Below, one piece after another: positions 1 through 7,753 of a DNA stretch of 64,000 nucleotides (positions are counted from its first letter, which is position 1; each line of letters opens with the position of its first letter). Where the stretch lies: NCBI RefSeq assembly GCF_009650765.1, contig NZ_CP045740.1:3572001-3636000 (forward strand). The letters are read 5' to 3'. This DNA comes from Streptomyces sp. SUK 48. Lineage in GTDB: Bacteria; Actinomycetota; Actinomycetes; Streptomycetales; Streptomycetaceae. A program made the translations under genes and the position numbers. A model generated the notes under the pieces. That model was not told where the DNA came from. It worked only from the letters and a program-made list of their open reading frames with translations, and did not search any database.

Positions 1-118
1 GCGCGTGACCCGCCCACACCACCGCCCCGGGGTGGCCGCCCCTGCCACGGACCCGGCCACCCCGGCACCCCCCTCAACTTCCCGCCCCCCCTTTTGGGGC
101 AGTCAGGAGTCTGCCGTC

Positions 119-2247
119 ATGAGCGGCACCGTCGTACCCCTGCACAAGGAACCCACCCCCGACCCTGAGCCCGAGGCCGGTCCGGTGACCGAGCTGACCG
201 TGGTCCCCGACCCGCCCGCCGCGCCCCCGGTGCCGCTGTGGGTGCGCTCCGGTCGCACCGTCCGGGCGGCCGTCACGCACGAGAACACGCGCACGGCCGC
301 CCGCGCCATGGCCCGCCACTCCCTCTACCTGGCCGGCGGGGCGCGGATCGTGGCTCGCCGCACTTGGGACGGCCGCACGGCCGCCCGCTACGAACGCATG
401 CTCCGCGCGGCGGAAGCCGCGGGCAACCACGAGGCCGCCGCCGAGTGGGAAGAGCGCGGCCAGCGCTACCGCGAAGCCCGCCACCGCCGCCGCATGGACC
501 TGCTCCACTCCCCCCTCGACGCGGCCAAGGGCGTCGGGATCAGCGCCGGTATGGGCGTCGGCGGCCTGGTCCTGCTCGGCGTCGCCATGGCCATTGCCAC
601 CAAGGACCCCGGCGAGGTGGTCACCCCGCTGATGGCGGTCGTCAGGTTCATCGACCTCATGGTCACCATCGTGCGGGTGGTGTGGGGTCCCGCGATCACC
701 ATCGGACCGTTCCTCGCCCTGCTCGCCCTCTGGTCCGTCGGCGCCCACCAGCACGCCGCCCCCAGTGGGCCCTGCCGCCCAACGCCCGCTCCGGTGAGGG
801 CGAACCGATCACACCGTCGATCGTGGTCAAGGCCCTGCGCGACCTCGGCGTGCCCGCGCTGCGTAAGGCCATCACGGAGATGGGCGACGCCGGCGCCTCC
901 ATGCTGTCCCCGATCACGATCGCCGGGTGCGGCGTCGAGGTCGACGTGACCCTGCCGTCCGGGGTGTCCACGAACGAGGTGCAGGGCAGGCGCCGCAAGC
1001 TCGCCGAGAACCTGTCCCGGCACGAGCACGAGGTGTTCGTCACCATCCCCCAGGCCGCGCGGACGGTCCGGCTGTGGATCGCGGACTCCGGGGCCCTGGA
1101 CGAGCCGATCGGCCCGTCCCCGCTCACGACCGACGACACCCTGACCGCCAACTACAAGACCGGCAAGGCTCCGTGGGGTCAGGACCTGCGCGGCGACGCC
1201 GCCGCCCTGAGCCTGTACCAGCGCCACCTCCTCGTCACCGGCCTGTCCAATCAGGGCAAGACCGCCGCCCTGCGCGCCCTCGCCCTATGGGCGGCGCTGG
1301 ACCGCACGGTGGAGTTCCGGATCGCGGACCTCAAGGGCGCCGGCGACTGGGCCATGTTCGACGGGATCGCCACCGTGCTCATCCAGGGCCCGGCCGACGA
1401 GCAGGTCATCGAGGCCACCGAGATGGTCGAGGGCCTGGTCGAGGAGATGAACCGCCGCATCGAGACCCGCCGCGCCAATCCCGACGCGGTGTTCACCCCG
1501 CTCATCGGGCTGGTGGACGAAGCGCAGGTGGCGTTCATGTGCCCGGCCGTGGACGACGACAAGCGCCCCTACGGCGGCTCCAAGGCCACCTCCCGCTACT
1601 TCATGGCCGTGCGCAAGGTCCACAACCAGGGCCGCGTGGTCGACGTGCTGATGTGGGAGGGCACCCAGGACCCCACCGACCAGAACCTGCCCAAGCTGGT
1701 CCGCGAGGGCGCCCACACCCGCGCCTCCCTCGCCCTGGGCACCGAATCGCAGGCCGTCATGGCACTCGGGGAGAAGGCCGTCAACGGCGGCGCCGCCCCG
1801 CACCTTCTGCGCCAGGGACTCGACAAGGGCACCCTCGTCGTCGCCTCCGACGGCATCGAGATCCCCAAGGGCCAGACCTCCATCACCGTGCGCACCCACT
1901 TCATCAACGACACGGACGCCAAGGCCATCACCGACCGGGCCAAGGCCCTGCGCGACGGGGTCACCACCCTGCACGGCATCGACCGCGGGGAGGAACGCGA
2001 CCCGCTTGCCGACATCGCGGCCGCCGTCGGGACCGACGCCCGGGTACGGACGCAGGAGGTCATCACCCGGCTCGCCGGACTCAACCCGCAAGCTTACGGC
2101 GGCTGGTCGTTCATCGACCTCAAGCGCGTTCTCGACGGCACCGGCGCCGAGCCCTACAAGTCCGACGGCGTGATGGTCATCAGCCGCGACCGCCTCGCCC
2201 GCGCCCTCGCCGACTGCGGCGACACCGGTTCCGCTTCTGCCGCCTGA
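119..2247 (+). pseudogene. traB: TraB-type FtsK/SpoIIIE DNA translocase, frameshifted
   Basis: This is the plasmid-transfer translocase that moves double-stranded DNA between Streptomyces hyphae. The ATG at 119 follows AGGAG (105-109). The N-terminal frame carries a cytoplasmic stretch and two hydrophobic segments (about nt 540-620 and 640-745). It must shift by one base at the C-run 759-763 to continue into the frame holding PITPSIV, Walker A GLSNQGKT (1240-1263), Walker B LIGLVDEAQ (1501-1527) and a C-terminal winged-helix-like region (about 2050-2230) that would bind the transfer locus. One extra C in that run restores a continuous protein of about 709 residues. As written, the N-terminal frame ends at 949. 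This could be real decay, a sequencing error in a homopolymer, or slippage; I cannot tell which. Confidence 0.85.
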
Positions 2248-2272
2248 CAGCAGGGACCCGGACCGTGCCGGG

Positions 2273-2431
2273 TCAGGGAGGCAGGGAGAACTCCCTGAAC
2301 CCCTCCCTGACTCGCCTCCCTGGCCCTGACCTGCACGAATGATCGTTCAGGGAGGCAGGGAGGCCCGCAGGTCAGCACCCCCGAAACCCCCTCCAGGACG
2401 CCCCCGGCAGGGGGTGCCTCCGCCTCCCTGA
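2273..2431. repeat. Octamer repeat cluster, candidate clt (TraB recognition) locus
   Basis: The octamer TCAGGGAG occurs on the plus strand at 2273 and 2347 and on the minus strand at 2291-2298, 2303-2310 and 2424-2431. Seven-of-eight variants lie at 2281, 2316 and 2355. Two 16-base direct copies (2273-2288 and 2347-2362) stand out. The cluster lies immediately 3' of traB and before the next gene, which is where clt loci with 8-bp TraB-binding repeats are known in Streptomyces plasmids. One GACCCGGA, the octamer I recall for pSVH1 TraB, lies just upstream at 2255-2262. Some opposed copies could also fold as hairpins and act as a terminator after traB. Confidence 0.6.
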
Positions 2432-2454
2432 GCCATGCCCGGAAGGAATTCCGT

Positions 2455-2922
2455 ATGCACTCGCACAACGACCACACCGCGCCCGTCGTGAGGGCCGTCG
2501 AGGTCCGTGAGCCCGCCCCCATCGCCCCGGCCGTGGTGGTCCCGGCCCCGCTCGTACCGCTCCAGCCGGACATCGTCCCGGCCACGGCGAGCATCCTCCT
2601 GCCGGACGGCCGGATCGTCACCGGCTACACCGCCCCCCACACCCAACCCGAACCCATCGCCGTCAAACCGGCCGTCTGCCGCGCGGCGGTCAACGTCGCC
2701 GTCGGCGGCGTCGGGTTCCTCGCCGTCTGCGGCGGACTGCTGATGCTCACCACCTTCATCACCGCCCTGACCGCGCTCATCACCCAGCTCATCACCCTCG
2801 CCGCCGTCCTCCTCGGCGGATACGTCGCCGTCCAGGCGCTCACCGCCAAGGGCCACCACAAGGCGGGGACCACGGTGAACATCCGCCGCGCGGTCATCAA
2901 GCGCAACCACTTCCACGGCTGA
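2455..2922 (+). CDS. SpdB-like plasmid-spread membrane protein
   Basis: A 155-residue protein whose N-terminal ~75 residues are proline/alanine rich, followed by two closely spaced hydrophobic segments (about residues 80-105 and 108-130) and a short basic tail ending KRNHFHG. A good Shine-Dalgarno (GGAAGGA) precedes the ATG. Small membrane proteins just 3' of traB in Streptomyces plasmids and AICEs are generally Spd proteins, which spread the element along septate hyphae of the recipient. That role is inferred from topology and position; no catalytic motif is visible. It is separated from traB by the repeat cluster and read with the following genes. Confidence 0.65.
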   Translation: MHSHNDHTAPVVRAVEVREPAPIAPAVVVPAPLVPLQPDIVPATASILLPDGRIVTGYTAPHTQPEPIAVKPAVCRAAVNVAVGGVGFLAVCGGLLMLTTFITALTALITQLITLAAVLLGGYVAVQALTAKGHHKAGTTVNIRRAVIKRNHFHG

Positions 2923-2941
2923 GCGAAGGAGACCGACCGCT

Positions 2942-3214
2942 GTGATGCGACTCCGCTTGCGGGTCATCGGCTGTCCCCGCCGGGCGTTGGCCCTGCTCGA
3001 CGCCGCCCGGCCCAACTGTCCCGACTGCCACGGCGAGGGCGGCATCGCCCTCGACTACGGGGACGACACCGGCGAGTACGCCGGCACCCACTGGTACCGC
3101 TGCGACTGCTCCACCCCGTGGTGCGTGGTCCTGCTCCCGCTCCCGCGCATGCCCCGTCTGCTGCGCCGCCGCGCCGCCTACCGCGACCCGTGGAACACCG
3201 AACCCCCCTTCTAG
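2942..3214 (+). CDS. small cysteine-rich AICE protein, unknown function
   Basis: A 90-residue protein of unknown function. AAGGAG at 2926-2931 serves GTG 2942, with ATG 2945 directly after it as an alternative start. A CPDCHGEGG motif near residue 26 resembles one half of a DnaJ-type zinc ribbon, and a second pair of cysteines (CDC, then WC) lies about 30 residues later, so zinc binding is plausible. The ends are arginine-rich. It follows the SpdB-like gene by 19 bases and is followed by a strong hairpin, suggesting it closes the transfer transcription unit. I do not recognise a characterised family. Confidence 0.55.
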   Translation: MMRLRLRVIGCPRRALALLDAARPNCPDCHGEGGIALDYGDDTGEYAGTHWYRCDCSTPWCVVLLPLPRMPRLLRRRAAYRDPWNTEPPF

Positions 3215-3219
3215 ATGCA

Positions 3220-3310
3220 CCAAGGGCGGCCCCCATGTCTCGCCAAAGTCCGGGGCCGCCCTCGTTCCACCCATCCAACTGAACAGTGGAGGTCACCCAG
3301 CATGACCCAT
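3220..3310 (+). repeat. leader/terminator repeat, copy A
   Basis: A 91-bp segment of hairpin, spacer, Shine-Dalgarno and the first codons of the methyltransferase. It is repeated at 4582-4670 with only a few differences (three substitutions near the hairpin loop, one in the spacer and a small indel before the ATG). The two copies bracket the methyltransferase gene as direct repeats, so the gene plus one copy forms a unit of 1362 bp. Confidence 0.9.
3223..3262 (+). terminator. hairpin in repeat copy A
   Basis: A perfect 11-bp stem: AGGGCGGCCCC (3223-3233) pairs with GGGGCCGCCCT (3252-3262) across an 18-nt loop, followed by CGTT. It lies 9 bases after the small cysteine-rich gene and 39 bases before the methyltransferase ATG. 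It could terminate transfer-gene transcription or act as a leader structure for the gene behind it. Confidence 0.6.
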
Positions 3311-4576
3311 CACCGCGCCGTGCCGGAAGACGGCAATGTCAGCCTGTGCACCGGATCGGCCGCGCTGGACCAGGCCGTGGAAGCCGTCACCGGACTGCCC
3401 ACGGTCGTGGTCGCCGAGAAGGACCCGGCCGCCTCGAACCTGCTGGCCGCACGGCTGCCGCACGCCCGCAACGTCGGTGACATCACGTCGGTCGACTGGC
3501 CGGCGCTGGCCGCCACGCTGCCGCGCCCGGCGTCGCTGACCGCCGGATTCCCCTGCCAGGACATCTCCAACGCCGGACCTCGGGGAGGGATCGCCGGTGA
3601 CCGATCGGGACTGTGGAAAACCGTCGCCCACGCCATTCGCCACCTTCGACCCCGCCTCGTGTTCCTGGAGAACGTCGCCGCCATCCGAAGCCGGGGACTC
3701 GACGTCGTCGCGGCCGACCTGGCCGCGATCGGGTATGACGCGCGGTGGATGTGCCTACGAGCTGGAGATCCCGAGGTCGGAGCCTGCCACCGCCGGGACC
3801 GCTGGTTCGCCGTCGCGTATCCCGCTGCTGAAGACCCCCACCTCACAGCTCGGCCGGAACGGCGGGCCGCAGCACCCGGACAAACGGCGGGCGGGCGGGC
3901 ACGGGCCCACGCTGGAGGACGAAGTGGTCTTCTTGCTGCCCCCGACGGACGGCTGACGCTGCTGCCCACCCCGGCCGCAGCCGACGGAACCGGCGGCCCG
4001 GGGATCTCCCCGAAACGGCGGGGCGGGATGAACCTGCGCACGGCCGTGACCCTGCTGCCCACCCCGGCGGCACGGGACTGGAAGTCCGGCGCCTCCAACC
4101 TGCTGGGGACCAACTCGCGTCCGCTGAACGAGGTGGTCGTCAATCTGCTGCCCACCCCGAAGGCGCCGGACGGGCCGCACGGCGGGCCGAACCAGCGAGA
4201 CCGGGCCGGGAACTACTACCTGCCCGGCCAGGCCGTCCGCCTGGACGGCCGGTGGGTGGCCACCAACGGCACCGACTACGGGCCCGCCATCCACCGCTGG
4301 GAAACCGTCCTCGGCCGCCCCGCACCGGAGCCGACCGAACCGGGCACCAAGGGCAACCGCCGGCTGTCCCCGGCCTTCGTGGAATGGATGATGGGCGCCG
4401 ATCCCGGCTGGGTCACCGATCCGGGGCTGGGTCTGTCCCGCTCCGACCAGCTCAAGATCCTCGGCAACGGCGTCGTCATCCACCAGGCCATCCACGCCTA
4501 CCGCGCGCTGCTCGCCACCCTCGCGCCCGAAGCCGCCGACCCCACCCCGGCACAGCTCGCCCTCGACATCGCCTGA
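3302..4576 (+). CDS. C5-type DNA cytosine methyltransferase
   Basis: A 424-residue protein starting at ATG 3302, with GGAGG (3289-3293) eight bases upstream; the upstream in-frame ATG at 3215 lacks this support. Motifs in order: a motif I-like LCTGSAALD, the catalytic PCQ loop in GFPCQDISNAG, ENV in FLENVAAIRSRG, an RRDRWF motif, three TLLPTP-type repeats in the target-recognition region, and GNGVV (motif X) near the C-terminus. No restriction endonuclease gene is adjacent, so the likely role is self-protection of the element against host restriction, or gene control. Residues of about 175-217 look out of frame: the alternate frame (3825-3953) reads LLKTPTSQLGRNGG and PDKRRAGGHGPTLEDEV, which matches what I remember of the family. 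Activity is therefore uncertain. Confidence 0.8.
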   Translation: MTHHRAVPEDGNVSLCTGSAALDQAVEAVTGLPTVVVAEKDPAASNLLAARLPHARNVGDITSVDWPALAATLPRPASLTAGFPCQDISNAGPRGGIAGDRSGLWKTVAHAIRHLRPRLVFLENVAAIRSRGLDVVAADLAAIGYDARWMCLRAGDPEVGACHRRDRWFAVAYPAAEDPHLTARPERRAAAPGQTAGGRARAHAGGRSGLLAAPDGRLTLLPTPAAADGTGGPGISPKRRGGMNLRTAVTLLPTPAARDWKSGASNLLGTNSRPLNEVVVNLLPTPKAPDGPHGGPNQRDRAGNYYLPGQAVRLDGRWVATNGTDYGPAIHRWETVLGRPAPEPTEPGTKGNRRLSPAFVEWMMGADPGWVTDPGLGLSRSDQLKILGNGVVIHQAIHAYRALLATLAPEAADPTPAQLALDIA

Positions 4577-4581
4577 CCACG

Positions 4582-4670
4582 CCAAGGGCGGCCCCCGTTC
4601 TCGCCAAAGTCCGGGGCCGCCCTCGTTCCACCCGTCCAACTGAACAGTGGAGGTCACCAGCATGACCCAT
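4582..4670 (+). repeat. leader/terminator repeat, copy B
   Basis: The second copy of the ~90-bp segment found at 3220-3310, here in front of the prim-pol gene. It carries the same hairpin, spacer, Shine-Dalgarno and the first four codons (M-T-H then divergence). Sharing of the start codon and first residues by two unrelated proteins shows that the leader itself was duplicated. Confidence 0.9.
4585..4623 (+). terminator. hairpin in repeat copy B
   Basis: The same 11-bp stem as at 3223-3262: AGGGCGGCCCC (4585-4595) with GGGGCCGCCCT (4613-4623), loop 17 nt, followed by CGTT. It begins 8 bases after the methyltransferase stop codon and precedes the prim-pol gene. Confidence 0.6.
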
Positions 4671-5567
4671 GACGCCCGTCCCGCGCTGCTGAACGCCGCG
4701 CTGGACGCCGCCGCACGCGGCTGGCACGTTTTCCCCCTGCGCCCCGGCACCAAGCGGCCCGCACTGCACGGGGAGGCGTCCTGCCCCGGCACCGGCCCGT
4801 GCGCGAACGGCCACCTGAAGTGGGAGCAGCGCGCCACCAGCAACCCCGACCGCATCCGCGCCGCCTGGTCCCGGGCGCCGTTCAACGTCGGCATCGCCAC
4901 CGGCCCCTCCGGGCTGGTCGTGGTCGACCTGGACGTGCCCAAGGACAAGAGCAGTTCGGACGCGCCTGGCGGCGCGGAGACCTTCCTGGCGCTCTGCGAG
5001 CGCGCCGGCCACGCCGTCCCCGCCACCTACCGCACCCGGACCGCGAGCGGCGGAACGCACCTGTACTTCACCGCCCCCGCCGGGGCGAGGCTGACCAACA
5101 CGGCAGGAACTGTTGGTGAGTTGGTGGACACCCGGGCGTGGGGCGGCTACGTCGTCGCCGCGGGCAGCACCACCCCGGCGGGACCGTACGAGGCGCTGTG
5201 CGGGCCTGAGACGGCCGCCGTGCCCGGATGGCTGCTGAGCATCCTCCGCCCGGCCCCCAAAGCGCCTCAGGGGCCCTCCGTGGCCGCTACGGGGCAATCC
5301 CGCCGATACGCGGACGTAGCACTCACTAACGAGGCGCGGAACGTGGCTTCGGCCCCGTCCGGGGCCCGGAACGCGGTCCTGCTCCGAGCCGCGCGCGCCC
5401 TGGGCCGCCTCGTCGCGTGGGGCGACATCCCCCGGCATGTGGTCGAGGACGCTCTTCAGGAGGCGGGGGAGGCGGCCGGACTGCCGACGGCCGAGTGCCG
5501 CTCGACCCTCCGCAGCGCTCTGAACTGGTCCATCCGCCACAACCAGACCCGCGGGCGGGCGGCATGA
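4662..5567 (+). CDS. bifunctional DNA primase/polymerase (prim-pol)
   Basis: A 301-residue protein with the archaeo-eukaryotic primase fold of the prim-pol family, expected to prime and extend DNA during replication of the excised element. Visible motifs are the acidic metal site in VVVDLDVPK (about residues 86-94), the conserved TASGGTHLYF (about 127-136) and VGELVDTRAWGGYVVAAGS. An N-terminal GWHVFPLRPGTKRP is also typical. The C-terminal third is helical and alanine-rich. ATG 4662 has GGAGG eight bases upstream; GTG 4647, in the leader, is a poorer choice. The stop overlaps the next start (ATGA), so the gene is translationally coupled to the rest of the replication operon. Confidence 0.88.
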   Translation: MTHDARPALLNAALDAAARGWHVFPLRPGTKRPALHGEASCPGTGPCANGHLKWEQRATSNPDRIRAAWSRAPFNVGIATGPSGLVVVDLDVPKDKSSSDAPGGAETFLALCERAGHAVPATYRTRTASGGTHLYFTAPAGARLTNTAGTVGELVDTRAWGGYVVAAGSTTPAGPYEALCGPETAAVPGWLLSILRPAPKAPQGPSVAATGQSRRYADVALTNEARNVASAPSGARNAVLLRAARALGRLVAWGDIPRHVVEDALQEAGEAAGLPTAECRSTLRSALNWSIRHNQTRGRAA

Positions 5568-5995
5568 ACGCCCCCTCCCGCCCCCCGCTGAAGAGCATCA
5601 CCCCCACCCCCGACCAGCCCCGCGCCGCCGAGCAGCCCGCGCCCCGTACGGCCGTGGGCGAGCCGAAAGGCGCCGCCCGTCAGGGCGTCCGAACTGCTCT
5701 TCTCCCTGACCCGCACCCGACCGGCCACGCCGGCCACGACACCGGGGACCCGACGCCGGAGCGGCCCGGTATCCGGATCTCCGCCCCGCCGGTCTACCGC
5801 CACCCCTACGACGGCGCTCGCTGGTCCAAGCGCTACGCCGCCACCCCGACCGCCGCCTACGCCTGCCCCTGCGGCGAGATCCGCACCGCCCAAGGGCAGG
5901 ACGCCGTAGCCGCCCTGGTCACCGAGTACGCCGCCCACAAGCACTTCTGCACCGGCACACCCGCGCCGGACGCGGAAGGGAGGGCCGCCGCATGA
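5564..5995 (+). CDS. small AICE replication-operon protein, unknown function
   Basis: A 143-residue protein whose start overlaps the prim-pol stop (ATGA) and whose stop overlaps the Rep start (ATGA), so it is surely translated with both. The first ~70 residues are proline-rich and low complexity. The C-terminal half contains YACPCGEIRTAQG and a later HKHFC, giving a possible Cys/His metal site. AICEs often carry such a small protein between prim-pol and Rep, but I do not recognise a named family and infer only a role linked to replication. Confidence 0.6.
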   Translation: MNAPSRPPLKSITPTPDQPRAAEQPAPRTAVGEPKGAARQGVRTALLPDPHPTGHAGHDTGDPTPERPGIRISAPPVYRHPYDGARWSKRYAATPTAAYACPCGEIRTAQGQDAVAALVTEYAAHKHFCTGTPAPDAEGRAAA

Positions 5996-7398
5996 GCGAC
6001 ACCGAGGAACTGCCCGCGCCCTCCAACCCGCTCGCCGTGGCCCGGCGTCTCCTGCCCGACTGGCAGACCGAGGACGGACAGCTCACCCACCGGCGCTGGC
6101 GGGCGTCCTGGATGCGGTGGCAGGGCACGTGCTGGCGTGAGATCGATGAAGCCCAGGTCCGCAAGGCCATGTACGAGCGGCTGGAGTACGCCGTCTACCT
6201 AGCCCCGACGAAGGACGGTGAGACCGAGGAACGCGACTGGGCGCCCACCAAGCAGAAGATCAGCAACCTGCTCGATGCCCTCGGGTCCATCACCCTGCTG
6301 CCGACCGACACCGACACCCCGTCATGGGTCGACCGCGCCGGCGCGAGTACCCCGCTGGACGGGCCGATCGTCGCGTGCGGGAACGGCCTTCTCCGTATCC
6401 GCGACCGCGCCCTGCTGCCGCACACCGCCGGGTTCTTCAACATCGTGTCCGTTCCCTTCGACTACGATCCCGACGCCACGGCCCCGGGCTGGGAGCGCTT
6501 CCTGTCCGACGTCTGGCCCGACGACCCCGACTCCATCACCGCGCTTCAGGAGTGGTTCGGCTACGTCCTGTCAGGTCGCACCGACCTACAGAAGATCCTG
6601 CTCATGGTCGGGCCGTCCCGCTCCGGGAAGGGCACGATCGCCCGGGTGCTGAAAGCGCTGGTCGGCAAGGAGAACCTGGCCGGGCCGACCCTCGCCGGTC
6701 TCGGCTCGAACTTCGGCCTGTCCACGCTCATCGGGAAGTCACTGGCGGTCATCTCCGACGCCCGGCTGTCCGGCAACGACAACACCCAGGTGGTGGAGCG
6801 GCTGCTGACCATCTCGGGCGAGGACACCATCGACATCGACCGCAAGTACCGCGAGCCGTGGACCGGCAAGCTGCCCTCCCGGCTGGTGATCCTGTCCAAC
6901 GAACTGCCCCAGTTCGGCGACTCCTCCGGCGTCATCGCGAACCGGTTCGTCCTGCTCAACACCCGCTTGTCGTGGCTGGGCAAGGAAGACCCCACCCTCA
7001 CCGACCGGCTGATCGCCGAAATGCCCGGCATCCTCAACTGGGCTCTGGAAGGACTCGTCCGTCTCCAGCGCACCCGCCGGATCACGGAACCCGCCTCCAG
7101 CCGCGAAGCGGTCACCACCATGCGCGACACCGCCTCGCCCACCAGCGCGTTCGTCCGCGAACGCTGCACCACCGGGGTCACGTGCAGCGTGCCCGTGGAC
7201 GCCCTGTGGTCGGTCTGGCGGGACTGGGCCGAGGACAACGGCGTCAAGCCCGGCACCAAACAGGTCTTCGGCCGCAACCTCCTCTCCGTGGTCCCCCAGC
7301 TCAGCCGCACACGGCCCCGGGACGCCTACGGCCAACAGGTCGCCACCTACACCGGCATCACCCTCAAGCAGTCCGAACCACATCTTCCTGAGTCGTGA
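5992..7398 (+). CDS. P4-type primase C-terminal/SF3 helicase-like replication protein
   Basis: A 468-residue Rep-like ATPase. The C-terminal half has the D5/P4 helicase order: Walker A GPSRSGKGT (about residues 207-215), a Walker B-like KSLAVISDARL (about 248-258) and the sensor strand LVILSNELP followed by SSGVIANRF (about 300-322). A C-terminal wing-like segment (about 385-455) may bind DNA. The N-terminal ~180 residues resemble the D5_N region found in phage and plasmid primases. Together with prim-pol it should form the replication module; this AICE branch uses prim-pol/P4-type proteins instead of the RepSA rolling-circle initiator of pSAM2. Its last codons run into the inverted repeat at 7389-7455. 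Confidence 0.87.
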   Translation: MSDTEELPAPSNPLAVARRLLPDWQTEDGQLTHRRWRASWMRWQGTCWREIDEAQVRKAMYERLEYAVYLAPTKDGETEERDWAPTKQKISNLLDALGSITLLPTDTDTPSWVDRAGASTPLDGPIVACGNGLLRIRDRALLPHTAGFFNIVSVPFDYDPDATAPGWERFLSDVWPDDPDSITALQEWFGYVLSGRTDLQKILLMVGPSRSGKGTIARVLKALVGKENLAGPTLAGLGSNFGLSTLIGKSLAVISDARLSGNDNTQVVERLLTISGEDTIDIDRKYREPWTGKLPSRLVILSNELPQFGDSSGVIANRFVLLNTRLSWLGKEDPTLTDRLIAEMPGILNWALEGLVRLQRTRRITEPASSREAVTTMRDTASPTSAFVRERCTTGVTCSVPVDALWSVWRDWAEDNGVKPGTKQVFGRNLLSVVPQLSRTRPRDAYGQQVATYTGITLKQSEPHLPES

Positions 7399-7455
7399 CT
7401 CATCGCGACTCAAGCCCCCGCCAACCCGCTCTGAGTCGCGATGAGTCACGACTCA
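7389..7455. repeat. 24-bp perfect inverted repeat between rep and xis
   Basis: The left arm 7389-7412 and right arm 7432-7455 are exact reverse complements separated by 19 bases. Each arm contains the hexamer TGAGTC or its complement GACTCA three times, giving six half-sites, including TGAGTC-GT-GACTCA. The left arm overlaps the stop codon of rep. Possible roles are an operator for the excisionase/integrase genes, a replication-origin element bound by Rep, or a terminator; no T-run follows, which argues against a simple terminator. Confidence 0.85.
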
Positions 7456-7508
7456 AAGCAATGTCTCTCCAACTCGTTCCGGTCCACCCAACCTCCCCGA
7501 GGAGCGTC

Positions 7509-7694
7509 ATGGCCCGCCCCGAGAAGCTGAAGCTCACCGAAGTGCTGACCGAGATCAAGATGAGCCGCGCCGCCTTCTACCGCATGCGCGCCCGCGGCCA
7601 GGCCCCCAAGCTCATCAAGCTGCCCAACGGACAGATCCGTTGCCGCCGCAGCGACCTGGACGCCTGGTGGGCGGAGCACGAGACCGCAGCCTGA
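7509..7694 (+). CDS. xis: excisionase-like helix-turn-helix protein
   Basis: A 61-residue MerR/excisionase-type winged-helix protein: TEVLTEIKMSRAAFYRMRARG is the helix-turn-helix, and LPNGQIRCRRSDLDAWWAEH is the beta-wing and last helix typical of this family. ATG 7509 with GAGGAG at 7499-7504 is preferred; the upstream ATG 7461 adds 16 unlikely residues. It lies directly before the integrase gene, the usual AICE order rep-xis-int, so it should bind the att arms and direct the integrase toward excision. The inverted repeat just upstream is a candidate control site. Confidence 0.82.
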   Translation: MARPEKLKLTEVLTEIKMSRAAFYRMRARGQAPKLIKLPNGQIRCRRSDLDAWWAEHETAA

Positions 7695-7716
7695 CCATCC
7701 TTCGCACACGAGACAT

Positions 7717-7743
7717 GAGGGGCCCGCGTCGAGCGGGCCCCTC
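7717..7743 (+). terminator. 11-bp hairpin abutting the integrase ribosome-binding site
   Basis: GAGGGGCCCGC (7717-7727) pairs perfectly with GCGGGCCCCTC (7733-7743) around a 5-nt loop. The stem ends one base before the GGAG (7745-7748) that serves the integrase start at 7754. It may be an attenuator or terminator that lowers integrase expression, or it may hinder ribosome access; there is no T-run. Confidence 0.65.
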
Positions 7744-7753
7744 TGGAGTTTGC

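Noticed and set aside
3215..3301. Upstream ATG extending the methyltransferase by 29 residues
   Set aside because: The extension would translate the terminator hairpin and leader repeat; the Shine-Dalgarno fits ATG 3302.
7395..7508. Longer excisionase reading from ATG 7395
   Set aside because: This would translate the inverted repeat; GAGGAG supports ATG 7509, and the residues before it have no family match.
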